Source: Gallibacterium trehalosifermentans
GTDB taxonomy: Bacteria; Pseudomonadota; Gammaproteobacteria; Enterobacterales; Pasteurellaceae
Direction of reading: 5' to 3'
Assembly (NCBI RefSeq): GCF_042433055.1
Contig: NZ_JBHLWB010000004.1
Coordinates: 62,001-126,000, forward strand
DNA: 64,000 nucleotides
This document shows, in pieces, positions 53,161 through 62,649 of the stretch. Made by a program: the position numbers and the translations under genes. The notes below the pieces were generated by a model, which worked only from the letters and a program-made list of their open reading frames with translations, made no database searches and had not been told where the DNA came from. The first letter of the stretch is position 1. Each line of letters starts with the position of its first letter.

Positions 53161-53787
53161 TTATTTTTGATGTTGATCACATTGGCAATCATGTGAATGC
53201 ACAATCATATGCCCCATTTTTTCTGCTTTAACCGTGAGGTACCCTGTATTATAACGATTTTCCCCAACATTTAATGGAACACGTTCTACCACATTAATTC
53301 CTGCTTGTTTCATCGTATTAATTTTCTCAGGATTATTTGTTAAGAGACGAATAGCTTTTACCGCTAATAATTCAAATATTTCCGCACACACACTAAAATC
53401 GCGTTCATCTTCTTTAAAACCAAGAGCTAAATTAGCTTCAATGGTATCCATACCTTGATCTTGCAAAGCGTATGCGCGAATTTTATTAATTAAACCAATA
53501 CCACGTCCTTCAGCACGATGGTAAATCAATACACCACGACCCACTTCACTAATTTGTTTTAAGGCAGCTTGTAATTGGAAACCACAATCACATTTTAGAC
53601 TATGCAGAGCATCACCTGTTAAACATTCTGAATGGATTCTTGCTAATACAGGTTCTCCATTGGCGATATCACCTAAGACTAATGCAACATGTTCTTTATG
53701 TGTTTCTGGGTGTTCAAAACCGATAATTTTAAAGATGCCAAATTCAGTTGGTAAATTTGCTTGAGCAACAAGTTCAATTTTTGCCAT
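53161..53787 (-). CDS. ribA: GTP cyclohydrolase II
   Basis: First step of riboflavin synthesis from GTP. 208 residues: zinc site ECLTGDALHSLKCDCGFQLQ near 52-71, GTP-binding RAEGRGIGLINKIRAYALQD near 90-110, and LTNNPEKINTMKQAGI. The C terminus has an extra His/Cys-rich tail (HSHDCQCDQHQK), slightly longer than the 196-residue E. coli protein. No ribB fusion. No FMN riboswitch was found upstream. Confidence 0.96.
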   Translation of the reverse strand: MAKIELVAQANLPTEFGIFKIIGFEHPETHKEHVALVLGDIANGEPVLARIHSECLTGDALHSLKCDCGFQLQAALKQISEVGRGVLIYHRAEGRGIGLINKIRAYALQDQGMDTIEANLALGFKEDERDFSVCAEIFELLAVKAIRLLTNNPEKINTMKQAGINVVERVPLNVGENRYNTGYLTVKAEKMGHMIVHSHDCQCDQHQK

Positions 53788-53985
53788 GTTCTATCCTTAA
53801 TTTATATTCTATATGGCGTGATGTGTATTGAAGAAAAATCGAAAAGGCTGTCATTATATACATTATTTTGTTGGTTTGTCGTTATTTTTATTAATAAAGG
53901 TGAGATTGATCTAGAACCTTAGTAAAGATAGGAAAATAAGCTATAATCAATAATTAGTGAGTTAACTTTAGCAGGTGGTAATCAT

Positions 53986-54906
53986 ATGTTATACGGAATT
54001 GATATTGGCGGCACAAAAATTGAATTAGCGGTATTCAATCAACAGTTAGAAAAGTTATATAGTGAACGTGTGGATACGCCACAAACCAGCTATGAAGATT
54101 GGTTAAATGCGGTTGTCCAATTAGTGGAAAAAGCAGATGCAAAATTCAACTGCAAAGGAACAGTTGGTATTGGTGTACCTGGATTTGTGCGTCGAGATAC
54201 AGAGGTTGCAGAAATTACCAATATTCGTGTTGCAGATAATAAACCAATTATTCGTGATTTGACGGAACGACTACAACGAGAAGTCCGTATTGAAAATGAT
54301 GCAAACTGTTTTGCTTTATCAGAAGCGTGGGATATCGAGAGTCAACAATATGCGACCGTATTAGGTTTAATTATTGGTACAGGCTTCGGTGGAGGCTTAG
54401 TCTTTAATGGTAAAGTACATTCTGGTAAAGTGGGTATGGCTGGTGAAGTAGGACATATGCAATTAAATTACCATGCTTTGAAATTGCTTGGTTGGGATCA
54501 AGCGCCAATTTATCGTTGTGGCTGTGGAAATGAAGCCTGTTTAGATACTTATCTTTCTGGGCGTGGGTTTGAGTTATTACACCATGATCTATTAAAAGAA
54601 AAATTATCAGCAAAAGAGATTATTCAACGTTTTTATCAAAATGATCCCAAAACAGTAGCATTTGTCGATAAATTTATTGAACTCATGGCAATTTGTTTTG
54701 GTAATTTGATTACTGTATTAGATCCTGATGCGATCTTTTTAGGTGGTGGGTTATCGAATTTTGATTATATCTATCAAGCATTACCACAACGATTACCAAA
54801 ATATTTAATGCGTAGTGCTGTTGTTCCAGCTATTTTAAAAGCAAAACATGGTGATTCAGGCGGGGTTCGCGGAGCTGCTGCATTATTTTTAAGTCGGGAT
54901 TCATAA
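53986..54906 (+). CDS. nagK: N-acetylglucosamine kinase, ROK family
   Basis: Phosphorylates GlcNAc, as from recycled cell wall. 306 residues: ATP motif YGIDIGGTKIELAVF, IGIPG-type VGIGVPGF, the ROK zinc site RCGCGNEACLDTYLSGRG near 180-195 and IFLGGGLSNF near 250. Very similar to E. coli NagK. Divergent from ribA across about 200 bases. Starts a plus-strand row that runs through nadV. Confidence 0.93.
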   Translation: MLYGIDIGGTKIELAVFNQQLEKLYSERVDTPQTSYEDWLNAVVQLVEKADAKFNCKGTVGIGVPGFVRRDTEVAEITNIRVADNKPIIRDLTERLQREVRIENDANCFALSEAWDIESQQYATVLGLIIGTGFGGGLVFNGKVHSGKVGMAGEVGHMQLNYHALKLLGWDQAPIYRCGCGNEACLDTYLSGRGFELLHHDLLKEKLSAKEIIQRFYQNDPKTVAFVDKFIELMAICFGNLITVLDPDAIFLGGGLSNFDYIYQALPQRLPKYLMRSAVVPAILKAKHGDSGGVRGAAALFLSRDS

Positions 54907-54934
54907 TAATTTAGAAATAAATGGAGAAGTAAAA

Positions 54935-55588
54935 ATGATAAAAAAGTTATCAGTATTCACGTGTGCGGTAATGGCATTATTGTTATCAGCATGTAGTCAA
55001 TTATCTTTCCCTGGAAATTCTACAGGTGCTGGAAAAACAGTATCGACAAACGCAGAACAGCAAGAGAATGCAAAATTAAATGCATTAAAAGAAAGTGCGT
55101 TAAAGTTACCAAGTTTTACTTATGAAACGGCAATGCAAACTGCCACAGCGTATTTTGATCAGCGCCAAATTGCGTTTATTGTGGTAAAAAACTCACAACA
55201 AACTGAACATATTTATGTAAAAAATGGAAAGATTATAGCTGTTACTAATAATAAACAGAGCTATGATTTAGGTAAAGGGCAATTAAGTAATGAAGCGGTA
55301 GCAGTAGGTAAAACAGCAGAAAAATGGTTACAAAAGTTAAGTTATAATGCAGCTGATCGTAATATTTCTGCAGTGCGTACTGGTGATGAAGCAAAATTAA
55401 ATTATCTTTGTATTGCAAAAGTACAACAAGTAGCAGGAACCAAAAAAGTGCTACGAACATCGGCTAATAGTGCGCAGAGTACCTCACGTTTAACAGCATC
55501 AATGCGTTTAAATGGTAACCAATTCTATCAAATGGATTGTGTGTTATCTGGCGATCGTGTAGCAAAATTAAGCCTAATTGCGAAGTAA
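54935..55588 (+). CDS. Lipoprotein of unknown function
   Basis: 217 residues. IKKLSVFTCAVMALLLSACS ends with lipobox LSAC, the lipidated Cys near residue 20. The mature part is Ala/Ser/Lys rich with no domain I recognise: FTYETAMQTATAYFDQRQI, a YVKNGKIIAVTNNKQSYDLG hairpin-like segment, TAEKWLQKLSYNA, and a C-terminal Cys pair (YLCIAK and MDCVLSG). GGAGAAG lies before the ATG, 28 bases after nagK, and nadV follows after 25 bases, so it may be part of an operon with both. No function is offered. Confidence 0.85.
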   Translation: MIKKLSVFTCAVMALLLSACSQLSFPGNSTGAGKTVSTNAEQQENAKLNALKESALKLPSFTYETAMQTATAYFDQRQIAFIVVKNSQQTEHIYVKNGKIIAVTNNKQSYDLGKGQLSNEAVAVGKTAEKWLQKLSYNAADRNISAVRTGDEAKLNYLCIAKVQQVAGTKKVLRTSANSAQSTSRLTASMRLNGNQFYQMDCVLSGDRVAKLSLIAK

Positions 55589-55613
55589 TTCTTAAGAAGT
55601 AAAGGTAACCATA

Positions 55614-57026
55614 ATGGTAAAAAATATTATTTTAATGAGTGATTCTTATAAATATTCCCACTCAGCACAATATCCAAATCAGATGACTTATATGCATCAT
55701 TATATTGAAAGTCGTGGTGGGCGTTATGGTTATACGCAATTCTTTGGCTTGCAATACTATCTAAAAAAATATCTTTGCCAACCAATTACTCAATCAATGA
55801 TTGATGAAGCAGAAGAGATTATGCGTTTGCATGGCTTGCCGTTTGAACGTGAAAATTGGCAATATATTTTGCATGCGCATCAAGGCTATTTACCGTTGAA
55901 AATTCGAGCGGTACCTGAAGGTAGCTTGGTAAATAATCATAATGTTTTACTTACTGTCGAAAATACCGACGAAAAATGCGCTTGGCTAGTCAGTTTCTTC
56001 GAAACGTTATTATTAAAAATTTGGTATCCTTGTACGGTAGCTACCCTTTCTCATTCTTATCAACGGATCTGTCGTAAATTCTTACAGGAAACTGCCGATA
56101 ATTTAGCTGCTTTACCTTTCATGTTACATGATTTTGGTTATCGTGGTGTATCAAGTGAAGAAAGTGCGGCTATTGGTGGAGCGGCACATTTAATTAATTT
56201 TAAAGGGACAGATAATGTTGCAGCATTGCTATTTATGCGTGAATATTATGGCGCAGAAATGGCTGGATTTAGTGTCCCAGCAGCAGAACACAGCACTATT
56301 ACTTCTTGGTCGAAAGAGCGTGAAATAGAAGCTTATGAAAATCTGTTAGATAAATATCAGGATTCGGTCATCTCTATCGTGGTAGATAGTTATGACTATT
56401 ACAATGCGATTGGTAATATTTTCTGTCAGCAATTAGCTGAAAAAGTGAAACAACGTAAGTATCCATTAGTAGTTCGCCCTGATAGTGGTGATGCGATTAG
56501 TAATGTTCTATTTGCTTGTGAAAAATTAGCTGAAGCGTTTGGTACAACTGTCAATAAAAAAGGTTACCGTGTGTTAAATAATGTACGGATCTTGCAAGGT
56601 GATGGCGTTAATGAGAATACAGCTTGGGATTTACTGAAAGCATTACAAGATAATCAATTCTCAGCAGAAAACTTAATTCTAGGGTGTGGTGGTTCGTTGC
56701 TACAAGGCAATTTAGAAACCAGCATTAACCGTGATACACATCGTTTTGCGATGAAATGTAGTTGCGTGATAACAGAAAATAAATTAATTGATGTCTATAA
56801 AGCACCTATCACAGATAAAGGTAAGGTGAGCAAGAAAGGGCGTTTGGATCTGATTTGGAATGGTGAAAAATATCAAACCATTAATATTGATCAGTTGCCG
56901 TTAAATCAATATGACGATAATTCAATGATGCAAACAGTCTTTGAAAATGGCAAATTACTGGTAGATTGGCGATTGGAAGATGTGCAACAAAATGCACAGT
57001 GTTATCGACCACAAATTGCAAAATAA
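55614..57026 (+). CDS. nadV: Nicotinamide phosphoribosyltransferase NadV
   Basis: Converts nicotinamide and PRPP to NMN, giving V-factor (NAD) independent growth in Pasteurellaceae that have it. 470 residues of the NAMPT family: SDSYKYSHSAQYP at the N terminus, MLHDFGYRGVSSEESAAIGG near 180, VVRPDSGDAISNV near 290 and FAMKCSCV near 385. GTPase-like phosphoribosyl-binding residues (the conserved His and RPDSGD) are present. Runs in one direction with the lipoprotein and the kinase-like gene. NadR, needed for the next step, is outside the window. Confidence 0.95.
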   Translation: MVKNIILMSDSYKYSHSAQYPNQMTYMHHYIESRGGRYGYTQFFGLQYYLKKYLCQPITQSMIDEAEEIMRLHGLPFERENWQYILHAHQGYLPLKIRAVPEGSLVNNHNVLLTVENTDEKCAWLVSFFETLLLKIWYPCTVATLSHSYQRICRKFLQETADNLAALPFMLHDFGYRGVSSEESAAIGGAAHLINFKGTDNVAALLFMREYYGAEMAGFSVPAAEHSTITSWSKEREIEAYENLLDKYQDSVISIVVDSYDYYNAIGNIFCQQLAEKVKQRKYPLVVRPDSGDAISNVLFACEKLAEAFGTTVNKKGYRVLNNVRILQGDGVNENTAWDLLKALQDNQFSAENLILGCGGSLLQGNLETSINRDTHRFAMKCSCVITENKLIDVYKAPITDKGKVSKKGRLDLIWNGEKYQTINIDQLPLNQYDDNSMMQTVFENGKLLVDWRLEDVQQNAQCYRPQIAK

Positions 57027-57050
57027 AGAAAATAATAATTTGGATTTTTT

Positions 57051-57773
57051 ATGCGTTTTTCTGAGTATGTTGCAGATTTAGTTACGAAAAACCCTGATGA
57101 AAGGGTTTTTCCTTTTGAGTATGCTGGAAAAAAATTTTGGCTTAAACAGGTTGAGAAAACGACAGGCGCAATGCGTTTACTTAAACCAAATCCTCAGGCA
57201 GCATTGCAACGAGAAATCAAAACTTTACAGTATTTAAATCAGCAGCAAGCTGCAGTCGCAAAATTAGTGTTAGTCAGCGATAGTTATTTTGTGATTGAAG
57301 ATGTTGGACAATCTGTTAAGCGTTATTTAAATGAAACAACGACTACACCAGCGTTTACCGAAAAATTACTGCATGATGCTGCTATAGCTTTAGCACAGCT
57401 ACACCAACAGAATTTATTCCATGGTAGACCTGCCATTCGCGATATGGGGTGGAAAGAAGATGGAGTGCGTTTTATTGATTTTGAGTCAAAAACATTTAGT
57501 CATAATTTACACCTACAAAAAGCACGTGATTTGTTGTTTTATATCCATAGTTTATATGTTAGTGAAAAAGTAACAGATCAACAAATTGCCAAGAGTATTT
57601 CAATTTATCGCCAACAAGGAGGTGAACAACAATGGCAATATACTTATGCGTTAGTACATAAATATCGAGGCTTATACCATTTCTTACGTCTATTTCGTTG
57701 TATTGCGAGAACCGATCTGATTGCTTTATTGAAGCTATTTAAGTTTGTTTTATCATATGAAAAACATGAGTAA
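57051..57773 (+). CDS. Lipopolysaccharide-kinase-like (Kdo/InaA type) protein
   Basis: 240 residues with the sparse motifs of the Kdo kinase/InaA family of kinase-like folds: KFWLKQVEKT gives the ATP Lys near 31, HGRPAIRDMGW near 125-135 replaces the catalytic HGD loop, and VRFIDFESKTF near 140 gives a DFE in place of DFG. The Asp of RDMGW may act instead of the usual loop Asp. The substrate is not known; heptose or Kdo of LPS is possible by family only. 24 bases after nadV. Confidence 0.75.
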   Translation: MRFSEYVADLVTKNPDERVFPFEYAGKKFWLKQVEKTTGAMRLLKPNPQAALQREIKTLQYLNQQQAAVAKLVLVSDSYFVIEDVGQSVKRYLNETTTTPAFTEKLLHDAAIALAQLHQQNLFHGRPAIRDMGWKEDGVRFIDFESKTFSHNLHLQKARDLLFYIHSLYVSEKVTDQQIAKSISIYRQQGGEQQWQYTYALVHKYRGLYHFLRLFRCIARTDLIALLKLFKFVLSYEKHE

Positions 57774-57779
57774 TCAGAG

Positions 57780-58037
57780 ATGAAAGTGTTTCAAGTCCAG
57801 TTAGTCCAACGTCAGCAAGTCTTACAACATGATAATCAACAATCTTTGTTGGAAAACCTTGAACAACATAATATTCCTCATGAATATCAATGCCGATCAG
57901 GTTATTGTGGTGCCTGCCGTACAAAATTATTGCAAGGCAAAGTGAGTTATCGCCAACCCCCGTTAGCCTTTTTACAGTCTAATGAAATCTTACTTTGCTG
58001 TTGCCAAGTGGAATCAGATCTGATTTTAGATCTGTAA
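57780..58037 (+). CDS. yfaE: 2Fe-2S ferredoxin YfaE
   Basis: 85-residue [2Fe-2S] ferredoxin with the cluster motif CRSGYCGACRTKLLQG near residues 40-55 and a final Cys pair in LLCCCQVESDL. YfaE keeps the diferric cofactor of class Ia ribonucleotide reductase reduced. In E. coli it lies beside nrdAB; here it is away from them and directly after the kinase-like gene (6 bases). Own AGAG-type ribosome site. Confidence 0.88.
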   Translation: MKVFQVQLVQRQQVLQHDNQQSLLENLEQHNIPHEYQCRSGYCGACRTKLLQGKVSYRQPPLAFLQSNEILLCCCQVESDLILDL

Positions 58038-58151
58038 CTCAAGTTTTACCTAGTCTATCTGACCTTATTAAGTTTGCTAAAATTGATACTTTTCAACCTA
58101 CCAATTTTCGTCAGAATAAGAGTTATTTAATTACAAAGTGGAGAAAAGCAG

Positions 58152-59039
58152 ATGAATGCAATTATTGGTAGTGATGTGGTCAAGCGTGGTATGGCACAAA
58201 TGCAAAAAGGTGGCGTGATTATGGACGTTGTCAATGCGGAACAAGCGCGTATTGCTGAAGCAGCTGGCGCGGTAGCGGTGATGGCGTTAGAGCGGGTTCC
58301 ATCAGATATTCGTAAGGCAGGTGGTGTGGCGCGTATGGCAAATCCTCGTATTGTTAAAGAAGTGATGAATGCCGTGTCAATTCCCGTGATGGCAAAAGTA
58401 AGAATTGGACATATTACCGAAGCGTGCGTGTTAGAGGCTATGGGGGTAGATTATATTGATGAAAGTGAAGTGCTAACCCCTGCTGATGAAGAGTTCCATT
58501 TGTTAAAAAGTGAGTTTACTGTACCGTTTGTTTGTGGTTGTCGTGATCTCGGTGAAGCTTTACGCCGTATTGGTGAAGGGGCAGCGATGTTGCGAACGAA
58601 AGGTGAACCTGGCACAGGCAATATTGTTGAGGCGGTTCGGCATATGCGTAAAGTGAATGCGCAAGTACGAAAAGTCGTAGCAATGAGTCATGATGAATTA
58701 ATGACTGAAGCGAAAAATCTAGGGGCTCCCTTTGAACTATTAGTACAAATTAAACAATTAGGGCGTTTACCAGTAGTAAACTTTGCTGCTGGTGGTGTTG
58801 CAACGCCTGCTGATGCCGCATTAATGATGGAATTGGGGGCAGATGGTGTTTTTGTTGGCTCGGGGATTTTTAAATCAGAGAATCCAGAAAAATTTGCGAA
58901 AGCGATTGTTCAAGCAACAACCTATTATCAAGATTATGATTTAATAGCTCGCTTGTCAGAAGAGCTTGGTGAAGCAATGAGAGGGATTGAAATTTCTCAA
59001 CTGCCTGTTGCAGAAAGAATGCAAGAGCGTGGGTGGTAA
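58152..59039 (+). CDS. pdxS: Pyridoxal 5'-phosphate synthase subunit PdxS
   Basis: Builds PLP from ribulose/ribose-5-phosphate, glyceraldehyde-3-phosphate and ammonia. 295-residue TIM barrel: VKRGMAQMQKGGVIMDVVN, the Schiff-base Lys in IPVMAKVRIGH near 78-84, GEPGTGNIVEAVRHMR, and GVFVGSGIFKSENPEKF near 240. PdxS replaces the PdxA/PdxJ route. It is followed at once by pdxT (2-base gap), which supplies ammonia. Confidence 0.97.
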   Translation: MNAIIGSDVVKRGMAQMQKGGVIMDVVNAEQARIAEAAGAVAVMALERVPSDIRKAGGVARMANPRIVKEVMNAVSIPVMAKVRIGHITEACVLEAMGVDYIDESEVLTPADEEFHLLKSEFTVPFVCGCRDLGEALRRIGEGAAMLRTKGEPGTGNIVEAVRHMRKVNAQVRKVVAMSHDELMTEAKNLGAPFELLVQIKQLGRLPVVNFAAGGVATPADAALMMELGADGVFVGSGIFKSENPEKFAKAIVQATTYYQDYDLIARLSEELGEAMRGIEISQLPVAERMQERGW

Positions 59040-59040
59040 G

Positions 59041-59616
59041 ATGAAATCACTTACTATAGGGGTTTTAGCGTTGCAAGGCGCTGTAAGTGAACATTTGGCA
59101 CAATTACAACAACTGGGCGTTACCGCCATTGCCGTAAAGCAGATTGCACAATTAGCGCAGTTAGATGGCATTATTTTACCAGGTGGTGAAAGTACGGCTA
59201 TAGGGAAATTGATGCGAAATTATGGATTTATTGAAGCATTACAACAATTTGCAACAAATAAAGCGATTTTCGGAACGTGTGCGGGAATGATTTTGTTAGC
59301 GAAACAACTCGTTGGTGAAGAGCAAGCGCATTTGCAATTAATGGATATTGAAGTGCAACGCAATGCTTTTGGGCGGCAAGTGGATAGTTTTCAAACGGAA
59401 TTACACGTTAAGGGAATTGAACAGCTTGTTCCTGCCGTATTTATTCGAGCCCCTTATATTGTTAAAGTAGGTGAGCGAGTAGATATTTTGGCTTCTTATG
59501 CTGAGCACCCAGTATTAGCCCGTCAAGGTAAACTACTCGCTTGTTCATTTCACCCTGAATTAACTTCAGATCTATCAATTTTAAAGCTATTTTTGCAAGA
59601 GTGTGTTGCAAAATAA
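59041..59616 (+). CDS. pdxT: Glutamine amidotransferase PdxT
   Basis: Glutaminase subunit of PLP synthase. 191 residues: IGVLALQGAVSEHLAQL, the oxyanion GGESTAIGKLM near 47-57, nucleophile Cys in FGTCAGMILLA near 79, and the His-Glu pair in ACSFHPELTSD near 170. ATG 59041 is used, right after the pdxS stop; an earlier in-frame Met lies within pdxS. Confidence 0.97.
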   Translation: MKSLTIGVLALQGAVSEHLAQLQQLGVTAIAVKQIAQLAQLDGIILPGGESTAIGKLMRNYGFIEALQQFATNKAIFGTCAGMILLAKQLVGEEQAHLQLMDIEVQRNAFGRQVDSFQTELHVKGIEQLVPAVFIRAPYIVKVGERVDILASYAEHPVLARQGKLLACSFHPELTSDLSILKLFLQECVAK

Positions 59617-59645
59617 AAAATAAGAGACAATATTCTGTTGAAATT

Positions 59646-59675
59646 AGCACTAATGAATTTCGTTAGTGCTTTTTT
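59646..59675 (+). terminator. Terminator of pdxST
   Basis: Stem AGCACTAA (59646-59653) / TTAGTGCT (59663-59670) and a run of five or more T. Confidence 0.82.
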
Positions 59676-60076
59676 ACGTGAAGATTTACATTGTCTGTCT
59701 AAAATTTACACTAAACTGTCAGTGCGGTATCTATTGCAGCCTATTTTAGAGTAATAAATAAGTTATTGATGAATTGTTAATAGCTAGCTTACTAAACACT
59801 GTATTGTTGCTAATTTGTAATAAAAATGTTTGTCTGTATTTTTTATAATAAAAAGTCTCAAGAATTTCTTCTATTTCTAGCGTTGTATGAATCTTGTTCT
59901 ATAAGCAAATTCAGCTTCTATATTTTATTTATTAGAAAGAGAGATAACTTTTTTGAGGTAGATCACGAAACAGACTTTTTTTATTAAAAATCTGTGAAAA
60001 AATAATTACCTTCAAATCAATTAATGGCAAAATAATCATACTTTTTACTCGTAATTAATTAACTTGGAGGAATATC
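59676..60076 (+). promoter_or_regulatory. frd promoter region with FNR-like box
   Basis: A 401-base gap without a gene. TTGAG-GTAG-ATCAC at 59953-59966 matches the FNR consensus in 8 of 10 fixed positions, about 110 bases before frdA. AACTTGGAGG gives a strong ribosome site. Anaerobic activation by FNR is known for frd in E. coli. Confidence 0.7.
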
Positions 60077-61864
60077 GTGCAGACCGTTAATGTCGATATT
60101 GCAATTGTTGGTGCTGGTGGTGGTGGTTTGCGTGCTGCAATCGCAGCTGCAGAAGCGAATCCTAACCTAAAAATTGCTCTAATTTCAAAAGTCTATCCTA
60201 TGCGTAGTCATACTGTTGCCGCGGAAGGTGGTGCAGCAGCGGTGATTAAAGAGGAAGACTCTTACGATAAACATTTCCATGATACTGTTGCTGGTGGCGA
60301 CTGGTTATGTGAACAAGATGTTGTAGAGTATTTTGTAAAACATTCTCCTGTAGAGATGACACAACTTGAGCGTTGGGGTTGTCCGTGGAGTCGTCGTCCA
60401 GATGGTGATGTAAACGTACGTCGTTTCGGTGGAATGAAAATTGAACGTACTTGGTTTGCCGCGGATAAAACGGGCTTCCACTTACTTCATACCCTATTTC
60501 AAACTTCCATTCAATTTCCGCAAATTCAACGTTTTGATGAACATTTTGTGCTAGATATTCTTGTTGATGATGGTCATGCACGTGGTGTTGTTGCGATGAA
60601 TATGATGGAAGGTACCATGGTGCAAATCAACGCCAATGCTGTTGTTATTGCAACAGGTGGTGGTTGCCGCGCATTCCGCTTCAATACTAATGGCGGTATT
60701 GTAACTGGTGATGGACTTTCTATGGCATACCGTCATGGTGTTCCTCTTCGTGATATGGAATTTGTTCAATATCACCCAACAGGTTTACCAAATACTGGTA
60801 TTCTGATGACTGAGGGGTGTCGTGGTGAAGGTGGTATCTTAGTAAATAAAGATGGTTATCGTTATTTACAAGATTATGGTTTAGGACCAGAAACGCCTAT
60901 TGGTCAGCCACAAAATAAATATATGGAACTTGGTCCACGTGATAAAGTTTCACAAGCATTCTGGCAAGAATTACAAAAAGGAAATACTTTAAAAACAGCA
61001 AAAGGTGTTGATGTTGTTCATTTAGATTTAAGACATCTTGGTGAAAAATATCTTCATGAACGTTTACCATTTATTTGTGAATTAGCACAAGCATATGAGG
61101 GTGTTGATCCAGCGAAAGCACCAATTCCAGTGCGTCCTGTTGTTCACTATACAATGGGTGGTATTGAAGTTAACCAACAAAGTGAAACCCGTATTCAAGG
61201 GTTATTTGCAGTAGGTGAATGTGCTTCTTCTGGTTTACATGGCGCTAACCGTTTAGGTTCTAACTCATTAGCTGAATTGCTTGTATTAGGCCGTGTTGCT
61301 GGTGAGTACGCAGCACAACGTGCAGTAGAAGCTCAACCAGCAAATCAATCCGTTATTGATGCTCAAGCACAAGATGTCATCAAACGTGTTGATGCATTGT
61401 TAGCACAAGAAGGTACAGAGTCTTGGTCTGCGATTCGTGATGAAATGGGCAACTCTATGGAAGAGGGTTGTGGTATTTATCGTACTCAAGAGAGTATGCA
61501 AAAAACGGTTGATAAGATCCAAGAATTAAAAGAGCGTTATAAACGTATCCGTGTATCAGACCGCTCAAGCGTATTTAATACAGATGTGCTTTATACTATT
61601 GAATTAGGTTATATCTTAGATGTGGCTCAATCTATTGCTTGCTCAGCTCTTGAACGCAAAGAATCTCGTGGCGCACATCAACGTTTAGACTATACCGAGC
61701 GTGATGATGTGAACTATTTGAAACATACTTTAGCTTTCTATAAAGAAGATGGTTTACCAACTATTGAATATAGTGATGTGAAAATTACTAAATCTCAACC
61801 AGCTAAACGTGTTTATGGTGCGGAAGCAGAAGCCGCAGAAGCAGCAAAAGAAGGGGCAAAATAA
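60077..61864 (+). CDS. frdA: Fumarate reductase flavoprotein subunit FrdA
   Basis: Catalytic subunit reducing fumarate to succinate in anaerobic respiration. 595 residues from GTG 60077 (after GGAGG), as in E. coli. The FAD fold is IAIVGAGGGGLRAAIAAAEA; the covalent FAD His is in MRSHTVAAEGGAAA; HPTGLPNTGILMTEGCRGEGG and HYTMGGIEVN are active-site segments. Overlaps frdB by one base. Confidence 0.97.
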   Translation: MQTVNVDIAIVGAGGGGLRAAIAAAEANPNLKIALISKVYPMRSHTVAAEGGAAAVIKEEDSYDKHFHDTVAGGDWLCEQDVVEYFVKHSPVEMTQLERWGCPWSRRPDGDVNVRRFGGMKIERTWFAADKTGFHLLHTLFQTSIQFPQIQRFDEHFVLDILVDDGHARGVVAMNMMEGTMVQINANAVVIATGGGCRAFRFNTNGGIVTGDGLSMAYRHGVPLRDMEFVQYHPTGLPNTGILMTEGCRGEGGILVNKDGYRYLQDYGLGPETPIGQPQNKYMELGPRDKVSQAFWQELQKGNTLKTAKGVDVVHLDLRHLGEKYLHERLPFICELAQAYEGVDPAKAPIPVRPVVHYTMGGIEVNQQSETRIQGLFAVGECASSGLHGANRLGSNSLAELLVLGRVAGEYAAQRAVEAQPANQSVIDAQAQDVIKRVDALLAQEGTESWSAIRDEMGNSMEEGCGIYRTQESMQKTVDKIQELKERYKRIRVSDRSSVFNTDVLYTIELGYILDVAQSIACSALERKESRGAHQRLDYTERDDVNYLKHTLAFYKEDGLPTIEYSDVKITKSQPAKRVYGAEAEAAEAAKEGAK

Positions 61865-62637
61865 TGGCGAATGCATTACAAACAATGACGGTGGAAATTC
61901 TACGTTATAACCCTGAAGTAGATAGTGAGCCGCATTTAAAATCTTATCAAGTTCCATATGATAGCCAAACCTCATTACTTGATGCGTTAGGTTATATTAA
62001 AGATAAACTTGAGCCTGAATTATCTTACCGTTGGTCTTGCCGTATGGCGATTTGTGGTTCTTGTGGAATGATGGTAAATGGTAAACCAAAATTAGCGTGT
62101 AAGACTTTCTTACGTGATTTTAGTGGTCATATGCGTATTGAACCATTAGCAAATTTCCCGATTGAGCGTGATCTTGTGGTTGATCTTAGCCATTTCATTG
62201 AAAGTCTTGAGTCTATCAAACCATATATTATTGGTAACCAAGCACCTGAGTTAAAAAATGAACCACAACCATCATCAGAATTAGCGAAGTCAAGAACCAA
62301 ACAAACTCCAGCGCAATTAGAGAAATATCGTACTTTCTCAATGTGTATTAACTGTGGTTTGTGTTATGCCGCTTGCCCACAATTTGGTTTAAATCCTGAA
62401 TTTGTTGGTCCTGCTGCAATTACGTTGGCGCATCGTTATAACTTAGATAATCGCGATCATGGTAAAGCAGAGCGTATGAAGATTCTCAACGGTAAAAATG
62501 GTGTATGGAGTTGTACTTTCGTAGGTTATTGTTCAGAAGTGTGTCCAAAACATGTTGGTCCAGCTTCAGCAGTTAACCAAGGTAAGATTGAAAGTGCGAA
62601 AGATTACGTTTTTGCAATGTTAAAAATGCAAAAGTAA
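61864..62637 (+). CDS. frdB: Fumarate reductase iron-sulfur subunit FrdB
   Basis: 257 residues. Electron transfer from menaquinol to FrdA. Plant-type [2Fe-2S] cluster Cys in CRMAICGSCGMMVNGKPKLAC, [4Fe-4S] in CINCGLCYAACP and [3Fe-4S] cluster Cys in CTFVGYCSEVCPKH are all present. ATG overlaps the last base of frdA (TAATG). Confidence 0.97.
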   Translation: MANALQTMTVEILRYNPEVDSEPHLKSYQVPYDSQTSLLDALGYIKDKLEPELSYRWSCRMAICGSCGMMVNGKPKLACKTFLRDFSGHMRIEPLANFPIERDLVVDLSHFIESLESIKPYIIGNQAPELKNEPQPSSELAKSRTKQTPAQLEKYRTFSMCINCGLCYAACPQFGLNPEFVGPAAITLAHRYNLDNRDHGKAERMKILNGKNGVWSCTFVGYCSEVCPKHVGPASAVNQGKIESAKDYVFAMLKMQK

Positions 62638-62649
62638 GGAGAAAGTAAA

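Noticed and set aside
59710..59725. USS-like CAGTGCGGT in the frd upstream region and TAGTGCGGT in frdD
   Set aside because: Each has a mismatch in the 9-base core, and such near matches are expected by chance.
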